Assembly (NCBI GenBank): GCA_033439295.1
Contig: JAVTLE010000021.1
Location: 3,100,009 to 3,164,008 of the forward strand
Origin: Deuterostichococcus epilithicus
Taxonomy: Eukaryota; Chlorophyta; Trebouxiophyceae; Prasiolales; Stichococcaceae
Direction of reading: 5' to 3'
Length of the DNA: 64,000 nucleotides
Shown here: positions 49,766 through 61,500 of the stretch, piece after piece
Numbering within the stretch: position 1 is the first letter of the stretch
How the letters are laid out: each line of letters begins with the position of its first letter
Notes under the pieces: model-generated
What the model was told of the DNA's origin: nothing
The model's input: only the letters and a program-made list of their open reading frames with translations
Database searches by the model: none
Program-made: the position numbers and the translations under genes

Positions 49766-50695
49766 GCAGCCGGCTACTTCCGCAGCAGGCTTGTAGCTGG
49801 GATCTCAGGTTGAGTTAGGTAGCGTGGCTATGCAGCAGTGCGAAAGATGGCCGTAGTTCTCGGTTCGAGCTGCCAACCAGGGTGATTCAAGTAACCTGGG
49901 GGCTTACAGGCCGCGCAAGATATGACTTCCTTCTGTGCACAACGTTGTGGGCGGAACACCAGTTTAATCCGACTCTGGTCCGGCTCGTCGAAGGTGCAGA
50001 AATGGCAAATGTGCAACAGTTTCTCACCCGCAGACTGAACAAAACCCTAACTTCGAGGGGAATGAAAGACAATGACAGAGATCCTTCATTCTCCTTCATG
50101 CCACCTCAGCATGCAATTCTGTCTTTCAACGTGCAATTTTATTGAAAGATGGCTTTCACATTCCTTTGCAGACTTGCGGTGGATGCGTGAAGGTTGGCTG
50201 TGGGTGGGACGTAACGCCCATCACCACCTCGCCATTATGGAAATCACCTCGTACTGCACAGTCTCTGGCTCAACTTGCGCGTTTGAGGGATCGCGAACGC
50301 AAATCAATTATTGCTGCCCGATGACGAGCTCCTGCAAATAGAACGAACTGCTGCGATGCAGCGCCGTGCAAACTTCCAAACGGCAGGGGATTTTTACACC
50401 TGCTTGAAACAATTATTGCACTTCAGTGAGTTGGCACCTTCTACAGAATCGTCCCTGGTTGCATCTGCCAAAGCTCTGATTTTTCGCCTAGCAATAGCAG
50501 AGACGAAGGATGCGCAGCAGGTCACAGAGTCTGCTGTCTGCTGCCCGCTCGGCCTCCTTGACGCCGGCCGCTGATTGCTGCGGCACTCTTCCCCAGGCGA
50601 GCCCTGACTGCATCAGGCTTGCAACTGTAAGGCGGGATCCAGGCGGCCTTTGTAGTTGTTAGCACAACCTCATTCAGCTGTGTGATGGCTTGCAG
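49766..50695. other. Divergent intergenic region with start of a 2.6 kb duplicated segment
   Basis: It holds the 5' side of PRP38B. From about 50190 it begins to resemble 52770 onward (for example GTGGGTGGGA..., TGCTGCCC-TGACGAGC-CCTGCAAATA, AAGGATGCGCAGCAGGT). An open frame at 50311-50574 (MLPDDELLQIERT...) is not conserved in frame in the second copy, so it is not called as coding. A TTAGGG-type unit lies at 50041-50050. Confidence 0.5.
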
Positions 50696-52477
50696 GCTAC
50701 AAATCCGCACCATGCATTCATCGGCAGTCCTGCCGTTTCAGCTGCGGCGCTAACTAGACGGTGCTTCACTCTGACAGCCTGCAGCCCGGAGTTCATGACA
50801 GTTTATGGGGGCGTTAGAATGCTCAGCCTCGAGAGCGCACTAAGATATGAGCTCAGATTCGTCAACGGCTTCCTTATGGAGGAGCTGCGCAGAAATTATC
50901 CGCTCGGCATTCTGTGTGCGCAACTGTGACAAGATGCATGCAGCTTGCGTGCTGGTGGAATCGCCACACGGTTTGTGCTGCGTTACGCTGCCCTGCGTCC
51001 GATGGTCGGTCTTTCTCTGCGCAGCGCATGTGGAGGAAGAAATTGCACAGGGCCGCCTGACCGAGTCGCCCGCTCGTGGCGCTGCGCTCTCTGGCGGCCC
51101 AACCTACCACCGAATCGACGTGTGGCAGCACTTCCTGACCGGCAACCCTCACTTTGCTGCACTGCTGGCAGAGGCAACGGGCAAGGCGCTGAGGGACATC
51201 CCCGGCATGTACGTGAGGAGATGCTCACAGCATGATTTCCCCCCCTCCCCCCCGGCCCTCGTGATGTTCCTGGCTAGACAATCTGCATGCGTTCAGCTCT
51301 GGCTCAGCACCGCTGTCTCGTCCCCCGAGTGACGAAAATCTCCATCTGCTGTCACAGGGCTGTTGACACTGGCTACAAGCTGGCTCGTTATACAGGCGAA
51401 TACCTGTTCCACTGGGAGGGTGGCCACTTACACAGCTGGGCGCCTGGCGCAGACATCCACCTGCCGGATGCGCTGAGCCCTGTAGAACGGACCTTCATAC
51501 ACTGCCTCGCCCTGCGATGCCGCATTGTCCTCTCAGCGGCGGCTTTCCAGGTTGTGCTCGCCATCCTGCATTCCCCCTGCAGCTCTGCCTTTGCTCACAT
51601 GCCACCTAACACCTACTTGGTGCAGCTCTCGCGACACGAGTCGAAGCCGGCTTCCATCTGGCTCCTTGGAAAACTCCTCTGATGCACTTGGCTGCTCGGA
51701 CCGCAGGAGGTACCTGTGGAGCTCTACAAGAACGTGCTGCTGCTGCCAGGCCCGTCTCTGGACTGGCAGCTGCAGGCGGCCACCATGCGGCTGCTGCAGA
51801 AGCGCGGCTTACTCAGCGCCCGTGGGCTCTGGAGTGAGCCTGCTCAGCTGTCATTTCACGAGCTGCCTGACTGGCTGACCATTACCTGTGGAAGTCCCCC
51901 TGCCGAGGTATGACAAACTGGCCAAGGTCAGTGGTTGCCCTGCCCGCAGGATATATTTCACATGACCTTTGCAGCGTCGACATCATGTTTGCAGAGTCGC
52001 GTGGCGGCTTTGCAGATGTGTGGCAGCAAGCATCAGGCGAGCCACGCGCCCAGGCAATCATCTCGCAGCTGGCTGAAGTCATGCAGTGGAGCTCCACAGC
52101 CGAGACCATCGACAAGTAAGTCTCCCACAGCATGCAGGTCCTTGGCCCCACAGCATGCAGGTCCTGTCAAGCCAGCTGGGATCCGTCAAGCTGAACCTCT
52201 CTCAAGATGGCACTCATGCCGAGTGAGCTGCATTGACGAGCATTGCAGCCCTTCAGTGGCTGTTCCGAAATAAGTTGTGGGCCTGTTGGCATCGTTTGTG
52301 CTGTGCAGGCTGTCGGCATTCTCCGAGAGTGCTGCGAGCGGCAAGTGGGACACAAAGCCGCAGCACGGACCGCCGCTTGTGCGGCTGCCTGTGGGCCGAA
52401 TGCAAGAAGAGGCGGCGGCGGCATCAGCGCATCTGGCCGAGCGGTATCACATCCGTCACGAACTGCTACGTGCCTGA
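50696..52477 (+). CDS. Unrecognised multi-exon gene, copy A of a tandem pair
   Basis: No family recognised. Conserved coding blocks, judged by comparing the two copies (differences concentrate at third codon positions): about 50697-50890 (SPEFMTVYGG, SALRYELRFVNGFLMEEL); 51026-51210 (HVEEEIAQGRL, GGPTYHRIDVWQHF, GNPHFAALLAEATGKAL, DIPGMY); 51450-51550 (DIHLPDALSPVERTF, HCLALRCRIVLSAAA); 51706-51872 (VPVELYKNVLLLPGPSLDWQ, MRLLQKRGLLSARGLWSEPA); 51948-52116 (SVDIMFAESRGGFADVWQQA, ISQLAEVMQWSS, AETIDK); 52310-52477 (LSAFSESAASGKWDTKP, HLAERYHIRHELLRA). The last junction is clear (GACAA|GTAAGT to CAG|G, restoring Lys). The start codon and the joints around 51220-51450 and 51870-51950 were not resolved, because the phases I tried did not close. 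The protein would be soluble, with no signal peptide or membrane helix seen. Confidence 0.5.
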
Positions 52478-53283
52478 TCATGATGGCGGTGTTGGGCAAT
52501 GTGTTCTCGTGGCGACCTTCAGTGCAGACAGCTGTGCCGTCAAGCTAGCGGTCGGCTGGTCGGCATACTAGCCATTTCAATTTAATCACCGTCGGTGAGA
52601 TAAATTATAATGTATTTCAAATGCCCACGAGATTTTCCACTTCCTTTCATATCTTCTTTGCCATTAGACATGCACTGTTGAGACTGGGAAAATCATCGGG
52701 TTTGAAATAGCCCTGGCATCGCGAGGCATGTGCGTTTCGAGACGCAGACGGCGTCGGAACTCCACTTGCGGTAAATGCGTGATGTGGGTGGGATCAATGC
52801 CCTTCACCTCTTGTGCCACAGAACGCGCCTCGTACTGCAGTGGTGCTCTTCCTCAACCTGCACGAGACATCTCATTGTTGCTGCCCGTTGACGAGCCCCT
52901 GCAAATATAACGCGCAGCCTCGAATCAGCATTGTGGGTGTGAAAACCCAAAGAAAAGGAAGTTTGACCCTTTGCTTGCACACCCAAGACCAGCGCATCAG
53001 CGATGTGGCATATTTGGCCGAGTTGGTCATGGTGTAGGGACACATCTGCTGGACTTCCGACTTTTGCGTAGCAGCAGCCGAGGCGAAGGATGCGCAGCAG
53101 GTTACAGAGTGTGCTGTCTGCTGCCCGATTGGTCTCTGCGACGCACGCGCAGCTCGCCGCTGAACGCTGCGGCTCTGTTCTCCAGGTGAGTCCTGACTGC
53201 AACAGGGCCAGAAAATGCACGGCGGCCTCCAGGCGGCCTTTGTGATTGTTACCACGCCATCATGCAGCCGTGTGATGATTTGC
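52478..53283. other. Spacer between duplicated copies; unit boundary
   Basis: About 52480-52760 has no counterpart that I can see and is AT-richer. From about 52770 the second duplicated unit starts, including non-coding upstream sequence. No supported gene. Confidence 0.5.
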
Positions 53284-55038
53284 AGGCTGCGAATGCGCGA
53301 CACGCATGCATCGGCAGTCCTGCTGCTTCAGTCGCGGTGCTTTCTAGACGATGCTTCAGTCTGACGGCCCGCAGCCCGGAGTTCACGACAGTGTATGGGG
53401 GCGCCAGATTGAGCAGCCTCAAGAGCGCACTAAGATATGAGCTCAGATTCGTCAACGGCTTTCTCCTGGACGAGCTGGAGAGACATTCTCCGCTCGGCGT
53501 TCTGTGTGCGCAACTGTGACGTGACGCATGCAGCTCTCGTGCTTGTGGCTGTATCGTCCCACGTTCTGTGCTGCGTGACGCTGTCCTACGCCAGATGGCC
53601 GATCTTTTTTTTCTGCGCAGGGCATGTGGAGGAAGAGATTGCACAGGGCCGCCTCACAGAGACGCCCACTCGCAGTGTGGTGCTGCGCGGCGGCCCAACT
53701 CGCCACCAGATCGACGTGTGGCGGCACTTCGCAGCGGGCAACCCCCAGTTTGCTGCACTGCTGGCAGAGGCGACGGGCAAGCCGCTGAAAGATATCCCCA
53801 GCATGTACGTCAGGAGATGTCCACAGCATGATCCCCCCTTGCCCTCATGGTTCTGGCCCAACTGCATTGATGAGCTCTAGCTCAGCTTTGCTGTCTCGTC
53901 CTCCCAGCGACAACACCTCACGTGCTGTCACAGGGCTGCTGACATTGCCTCAAAGCTTCTGTTTTTCCAGCTGACATGCGGGGACGATGAGCTCTGCTCG
54001 GCGCCTGGCACAGACATCCACCTGCCGGCTGCGCTGAGCCCCGCGGAAAGGATCTTCATGCAGTGCCTCGCCCTGCGATGCCACACAATCCTCTCGGTGG
54101 CGGCGCTTGAGGTGTGCTTGCCATCCTGCAGTCCTCCGGCAGCTCTGCCATTGCTCACAAGCCAACACCTTGGTGCAGCTGTCTCAATGCGGAGCCAACT
54201 TCCGTGTACCTGCCTGGAAGACTCCTCTGATGCACTGGCCACTTGATCAACAGGAGATACCCGATCCAATCTACAAGAACATACTGTCGCTGCCAGGCCC
54301 TTCTCTGGAATGGCAGCTGCAGGCGACCACCATGCGGCTGCTGCAGACGCGCCGCTTAGTCAGCGCCCGTGGACTCTGGAGTGAGCCTGCCCAGCTGTCA
54401 ATTACGAGCCTGCCTGACCTGCCGAACATTGCCGGTGGCCTGCAATCCCCCTGCCTCCGAGGTCTGAAAAACTGGCCAAGGTCTGACAAACTGGCCAAGG
54501 TCCATGGTTCACCTGCCCGCAGGATATGTCCAACAAAACCTCTGCAGCGTCGACGTCATTTTTGCAGAGTCCTGTGGCAACTTTGCAGATGTGTGGCAGC
54601 AAGCATCAGGCGACCCCTGTGCCCGGGCAACCGTCTCGCAGCTGGCCGAAGTCATGCAGTGGAGCTCTGCAGCCGAGACCATAGACAAATGAGTCCCCAA
54701 CAGCATGCAATACCTGTCAAGCTGCTGGGATTCGTCAAGCTGGCATTCTCAAGATGGCGCTCGGGCCGAGCGACTGTCAGCAGCTGCGTTTTGAGGAGCA
54801 TGGCAGCCCTTCAGTCGCTGTACTTCGGACATACAGCCGCGGGCCTGACGGCATCGTTTGTGCTGTTCAGGCTGTCGGCGTTCTCCGAGGTGCTGCGAGC
54901 GGCAAGTGGGACACAAAGCCGCAGCGCGGACCGTCACTTGTGCGGCTGCCTGTGGGCCTGATGCAAGAAGAGGCGGCGCTGGCGTCGGCGCATCTGGCCG
55001 AGCGGTATCACATCCGCCACAAGCTGCTGCGTGCCTGA
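53284..55038 (+). pseudogene. Copy B of the tandem pair, probably degenerating
   Basis: Parallel to copy A at an offset of about 2.56-2.59 kb. Retained blocks: SPEFTTVYGG, SALRYELRFVNGFLLDEL, GGPTRHQIDVWRHF, NPQFAALLAEATGKPL, DIHLPAALSPAERIF, NILSLPGPSLEWQLQ, LCSVDVIFAESCGNFADVWQ, AETIDK, and AASGKWDTKP...HLAERYHIRHKLLRA. Damage: the donor after AETIDK reads GACAA|ATGAGT instead of GACAA|GTAAGT, so the frame meets TGA at once. The segment matching GYKLARYTGEYLFHW of copy A is rearranged, and a 20-base block (AACTGGCCAAGGTCTGACAA-like) is tandemly repeated near 54470-54500. Third-position bias in the differences shows that it was under coding constraint for some time after duplication. It could still make a shortened protein. 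Confidence 0.45.
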
Positions 55039-55540
55039 TCATGATTGCAGTGTGAAAAACAGGATTTTGTAGTGGCGACCTAGAGGCGCTGCGGGCAGAT
55101 AGCTGCGCGTCAAACTAGCGGTCGGCACTCTGGCCGTCTTGAATCCTTGACCTGACTTCTATCCTTGTTAAGTCGCCATCAGACCTCTGGTCAATATTTG
55201 CAGCAACAGCACGAAATTCGCACTGTCGCCTTTTGACGTGCGTGCGTAGTGCCTATTACACGGAACATATAACCTGAACAGGTTCTTGCGACTGAGTTTT
55301 AGAGGGAATTGCTTCTGCGGGCCGCGCAACCAACAGATATCCGACACCCCGGATCACGACTCCACTGGAACAACCTTGTCGCTTCATTCTCGAATCGATT
55401 GCACGCGACTGAGGTCGACCTGCCGTCTGAATTGCTGATCACAGCGGCAGAGCCCCGACTATTTGAAAGTTGCCGGAACCCAGCCGAAAGACCTGCCCAT
55501 GTATGCGCGGCCCAAGCGGCTCCCCCCGGCGAAGCAATCG
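55039..55540. other. Convergent intergenic region between copy B and the exostosin gene
   Basis: Only 3' sequences are expected here. It includes a TGTAA on the minus strand at 55256-55260, 281 bases beyond the exostosin stop, a candidate poly(A) signal. No gene is supported. Confidence 0.5.
55256..55260 (-). terminator. Candidate TGTAA poly(A) signal for the exostosin gene
   Basis: TGTAA pentamer in the right orientation 281 bases beyond the stop codon. Chance occurrence is not excluded. Confidence 0.3.
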
Positions 55541-58500
55541 CTACCGCGCCGCAGCCTCCGCCCCCTGGATGGCATCCATGCGCGAGTACAGCCACTGGAT
55601 GATGGTGCCGAAGGCGTCGTCCTCCCCGAGGTCGCCCTTAAAGGCTGCCGGCAGCGACGCCGGCACCCCGGACTCGGCTCTGTCGCCCCAATTGTCCTCC
55701 ATGTTGCGCTGCAACTCCTCGTTGTACAGTGGCACGCTGCCGTACTGGAACCTGTCGGAAACAGCCGCCAGGAATGTTTGTTGCTGTTTCTACATCAGGC
55801 TCTGCTTCTCTGGCAGAGTGTGTGCTGTGATGCAAAATCCGGCACGCTGCCGCGCAGCTAATCGCTGTTCCCCATGGTGAAGACTTGCCAGGGGCATACA
55901 CCAAGCAGGACGGTATCTGGACCGTCAACAGGGACCGGGATCGGATGCTGCGACTGACGGCAAGCACCGCCGCAGGGCGGCACAAGAGCCGTACCTGCGC
56001 CAGACCTTTGCGACGTTCGCCTGCATCTCCCGTATGCGCTCCTCTGAGATGCCCATCAGAATCTCCGGCACCTGCGCAGCGGCACGCCGACAGCAGCCCG
56101 TTGGCAGGTGTATGCCGAGCCTGGTGCCAACCTTGCCAGCACCTTCGCCTGCATCATTGGCTGCGGGCGCAGCAACCGGAGAGCGCGCCCTCCCCAGACG
56201 CGTCGTGCCCTCTGTCAGAGCATGCCGTCTTGCTCGGCATGGCAGGGCGGGCACGTGTGTCGGATGACATCCAGATGAGAGCAGTCTCCGGCCTCTGGCA
56301 CCAGCCAGAGCCGTCCGCTCAGGCACACCTTGCCCTTCACAGGCAAGCGCCTCCGGCGGGCGCCTCTGACAACGGCGCCAGCCCGAAAGCAAAACCACAG
56401 GCCCGAACATCATGGATATTGAAACCCACCTTTTCCAGGTCGGCCTCCGCAATGCGCACAGAAACAGCCGCGTAGTCGATGACGCCGTGGAACTTCTCCG
56501 CGACGCCGTCCTGCACGAGCACCGGGATCGCGCCGTGCAGCACGCTGTCCTCCAGCCGCGACGCCCACCCGTCGCCTGCGGGGACACGTGCGCAGGAGTC
56601 GCCAGTGGGCTCGTTTTATCGGCCTCGTCTTTGGCCAAGCCAGCTCTGGTCATCGACCTGCTCCCCACGATGTCGAGTGCCGAGAGCAGTGCTCCGCTCT
56701 GGCTGGCAGCAGCACCAGCGCAGGAGGTGGTACCAAAGGTGGGCTGCTCGTGTGGGTCGCGCAGCAACTCGAGCCGGGTGCCCCTTGCCATGCCGCTTCC
56801 GGGTGGGGGCACAAGCTAACAAAGCTTGAGCATGCGCGCATCCGATCGCCCCACAGAATGGGCGAATCGTGAAACAAATACCCACCTGGTGCGACGAGCG
56901 CAAACTTGGAGGATGCCAGCAGTTGGCTGTAGGACAGGTGCCGGTCGTCCTCGTATGCTCCGATGCGGATGTTGTACTTTGCAGTCCAGTTGCCCTCTGC
57001 GCACAGCGCGTGCAGGCGCTGCCGGATGCCGCGGCTGTAGTTGGGCAGCCTGCGGAGCGGTGCATGCAGATTCCAGTCGGCGAGCCCATTCATGGGGTCT
57101 GTGCAAACATGCTAATTTCAGGCTGGAGGCTTCTCGTGCGAGACTTGCCTGTTCACAGAGTAGAATGCATGAGGCATGCTACCCATCGAGGCAAAGTCAA
57201 ATTGCAGATCATGCTGCTTCCAGATCCTGATGGTCGCAAATGGCTGCAGACGACTGCGCTTGATGTATCAGCAGCAGAGGCTGCAGCTGCAAGCCAGCAC
57301 TTCGTCTGCCACCAGAACCGTGGTCCTGTGGCTTGTCTACATCACATACACGGCAGCTGGCGTGCTGACGAGCTGCTTGGGGGGTCCGCGCCTGTGGAGG
57401 CCGACGTCGCCGCGGAAGAAGAGCAGGATGCTGCGCTCGCGAGGCTCCGCCCCCTGCAGCGGCGAGTGCTTCCACGCGGCTGGCGTGTGCGCAAACGGAA
57501 TCAGAAGGTCCTGCAAGACGGGGCGCGTGACGGTGGGACATTGGAAGAGTGCTCACTCCCAACACTCGCAAAAACTCACACACAAAACCATGCTCCCTGT
57601 AATGCTAGCTTGGGTGGTCCTGGGAGCCCTCGGTGAGACGGCAGCTGAGTGGAGACGCGTGCAATGCAGCAGCTGAGCGCCTGCATCATTCAGGTCTGGT
57701 TGCAGGGTCCTGCAAGCAAATGTCGCTGACCTTTCCGGGGTCGTAGCAGGGGTGCGGCGCCGGCTCCAGGTAGTTCTTCCGCCAGTCCTCCGGCTGCCAC
57801 TCGTCTGTGTGCGACTTGGAGTAGTCGTCCGGCGGGTACGCCGAGTTGGAGGTGTGCTGCGCATCCAGTCGCCCCCAGTGGCTCAGAATTACGCCCTGCC
57901 ACAGCTCGTTGGGGATCCAGCACCCGCCTGCGGGGCAGCATGTTCATGATGTCATGCAGTCTGGCTGCATCGCTGTTTGACCGAGCGTCCTCAGGTGCCG
58001 TTACCGTCCAAAGAGTAGAAAGCCAGACGCCTGGCACGCCTGGGAGCCTCGCAGCTGCCCCCAAGGGTCGGCACCCAGGTGTTGTATGCGTGTCCGCTTC
58101 CCGGTCTCCCCTCTGCTTCTAACGACTGCACTTTCCGAGAGCCCCAGGGCCGCCGCACCCTCGTCGTTGGGCGACAACCAGATGTGGTCGCGCCCGCCAC
58201 GCCGATTCCATGCCGCGGGGTGCATCTCCTCGATCCACTGCTTGGCTTGCAGCATCATGTTCGACGCGTGCATCACGCGTGGCCCTGTGCCGGGCACCGG
58301 AACGGTTTCAGAGTTGGGTTCCGGGCGGGGTCTGCTGGCCGTCAAGCGCGGCGACACATGCTGCGATCGATGGCTCAGAGTCATCGCAGACATCGCCCAG
58401 ATTCGGCTGAGCGTTTGCAGGGCACCAGCATTCACCCCAGGGGGCGCAAGGCGGGCAGGGCAGGCAGGACACGACCCTCCCCTCGCCAGGCAGCAGCCGC

Positions 58501-61500
58501 TGGGAGGTGGGACGCCAGAGCGGCCAGCCTCAGCAGGGCGCACCAAACACGGAGTTGAACCAGGGGCCGTCTGCCCAGCCGTACACAGGCCACACGTACA
58601 GGTTCACGTAAACAGGGCAATAAAAGAAGTCCGCCTCCTCCATGTCGTACGTGCGGTGCTCGCTCTGCAAGGAGCGGGGTTTGCAGAAATTCAGGGGCAT
58701 GAATGTGCAGCCGGCATGGATAGGCAGCCGGCAGCGGCGGGATGGGGTCTGACGACATGTCCTTGAAGCATTGTTCACTCAAAAGACCGCAAGGCATGCA
58801 TCGAGCTGCAGCCAGCAGCGGCATAGGCCGCAGCGTTCAGGGCCGCAGCAATGGTGCCAGGTGGGGTTGGCAGATGCTGGAACAGCCCGGGCGGCAGAGA
58901 GTGGCTATCCTTTGGCAGGATATCACACCTGCAGCAGCATCTCGTGGAAGAAGGTCTCCACCAGGTACATCGACTGACTTGAGATTGTGAGGTTGCCGTC
59001 AATCCACTGCCGGTAGAAGCCAGCCCGCTTGTCGCCACGATACTGTGTTCGCATTGCAGCAAAGCTGTGTGTCGACGACGGATCGGCATACAGAGTCCCA
59101 AGCCCCGCTAAGGGAGTCATTGGTGGTGCTGCGACAAAGCTGCGATCGAGCTGCTGTGCAGCCACGTGTGGCTGTGCAACTGGCGGAGAGCAGGCCCTTC
59201 AAACACAGTTTGGTTTGTGCACAGCTGTGCCAGCCGCAAAGCAGATGCCACATGGACGCCATGACCGGCTGCACCTGCAGCAGCCGGGCGTTGAAGTCTG
59301 ACGGGAGGTCGTAGATGTAGATGAGCGGCCGCCGCCGCATGCGCGCGAGCGGCGGGTCCGCCGCGGCGGGATTTGTCGCGTGCGGCTCCAGCCACGGCCG
59401 GTCGCCCTTCCAGTCTGCGGCACCACAGCTTGCTTCGCAGTGCATCGTAGAATTTGCACTGCAATTTCCGAGCCCGTGGCAAGGCCAAATCATGATTTGT
59501 TGAAGCCGTCACGTTTCCAAGTTTGTGCAGGTGCACATCTGCGGCATAGCGGCACGATAGTCCCAGAGCTGGGGTCCCATGCATGCCCGCACTGTGCTGA
59601 AACACTTGACTCGGGCAACGATGTCGATTATAAGGGCAGCTGTCGCGACTGCAGACCGACCTGGCTGGTCGGGGACGTCGGCGCGGCGCTGTCCGCAGTC
59701 GTGCCCGTACCAGCCGGGCGCGCAGGCGCAGAAGCCGGACAGGCACTCGCCGCGCGCAGAGCACTGGTTGGCGCACGTGCGCTCGATGACCACGTCGCAG
59801 TTGACGCCAGAGAAGCCATCAATGATGCAGGGGCACCTGCGGACGGCGCCACCAGGGTCAAAATCAAACTTTGGAGAATTTAGATACGGGTCGCTGGGGG
59901 GGATCTGGAGGGGGTTTCCAGGGGNCTCTAGAGGGCTTCGACTGCAGCTGCGCAGGGCTGGAGGCTTGTGGGGGCGGCGGCGGCGGTGGGGCGTGCTGGG
60001 CACACCGTTGCATGGCGTGTCAGCGCATATTCTCCCTATATGTTGTCGGCAACAGGGTCGGGGGATGTTCAGCACGGCGTGTGTCGTGCCACATGCAGCT
60101 CGTGCGGCGGGCGCTGGCGCTCCCCGAGTGGCACCCTGCTGGCCTTTCATGGTGCAGAGTAGTTCAAGAGGCATGCTGCAAGGTATTCCTGAGCCGATGT
60201 TGCTGGGGCAGTCCGAACCAGCAGCAGCAGCAGCAGCAGCAGGTGGCGCAGCCGGGACGCAAGGTCGCCGGTTCATCAGATACTGGCAAACCGTAAACCC
60301 GGACTCACTTGTGGGCGGGCACCTCCGCTTCGCACCAGCCCTCTTTCCCCCAGATCAGCTCGTTGTCGACGGCGTGGTGCTTCGACCACTCCGGCTGGTT
60401 GCCGTTCTCGTCCTGCGGGCGAGGCGGGGCGTCATGCATGGAAGGCAGACTCTCTCTGCGCTGCCCTCAATTCTGTACCACCAAGGTAGGCCGCCAACTG
60501 CAGCTCGAGGCAGCGGTAGCAGCGCCTGCAGTTTACGCGGGAGATGCGGCCATATCGGCCGGCCTCCTGTGATGGCGGTAGAGGCATGTGTGTGCATGTC
60601 GATGGCCAGGATTCGATGAGCAAGCACTCACGTGTTTGGGCCAGCACCAGGTCATTGGCCGCCCGACCTGCACTGGTGGGGTGCCTGAAAGCGGCCACAG
60701 CAGTGGTCACAGATGAGGCAGAAACGCTGGTGCGCCATAGGTAGATGGACATTCGTTGCTTCGGAAATAAGCAATCCACCTTGCTGCCGGTTCGACACGA
60801 AGGATAACTGCAGCCAAATTCAGCGCTGCATATCATGCGCTGCCGAGGACACTCATAGGCTTGCTACAGCTGTGACCCGCCTGAGAATCTGTGCGGAAGG
60901 GTGCGAGGGCATGGATGCGCTGAGGACACTGTCGACTGTTTCACACCTGGCGGGCTACCCTCCGGAGCCGGGATGCGGCCCATGGTGCCGTTGCAGTAGC
61001 AGTCAGCCCGCTCCTCGTCGCACACCCCTGCATCATGTGCCGAGGCACAAGGGATGTGGCGCAGTGTCATTGGGATCTGATGCACTGTTGCCGACACAGG
61101 CAATGCCCGGGCGCTACTGTGAGGTCAGCGACTGCCGCAGGCTTGGCCAGCAAAGAAGACATGCCAGCCGCTTCTGCAGTCATGCACCACCCGTCTTGCG
61201 TGACCGCTTCGAACGTTTGGAGTTTGTCGGTTTGAGCATCTAGAAACCAGCCGCACCAATGCAGCGCGATGCTGTCCAGCCCTCCTCGCTGATGGGGAAG
61301 TTGTCGCCACGGGGGATGGACCCTGTATTCCTATACCTGTCGCAGGCGCCGGACAACAGCCTTGCATGGGGTTCAGCGGATGGCGGCTTCAAAACCCAGA
61401 TGTGAAAACGCAGGCTGTGCGGGTGGATGGACAGGCGAAACTGGCCTGACAGCTTCTGTAAATCCTGGGGCAAGAATGGATTGCAACAAGGCGATCCCGA

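Noticed and set aside
50311-50574. Open frame MLPDDELLQIERT... as first exon of copy A
   Set aside because: The corresponding part of copy B has stops and indels, and differences do not favour third codon positions. Could be real only in copy A.
59910-59945. GGGG-N-CTCTAGAG sequence as vector or linker contamination
   Set aside because: Too short to judge. Surrounding sequence is a normal intron between consistent exons, so a single ambiguous base is the simpler reading.
61090-61140. Plus-strand GRYCEVSDC stretch resembling an EGF end
   Set aside because: It lies on the opposite strand to the exostosin gene, and flanking minus-strand exons are already phase-linked across it.
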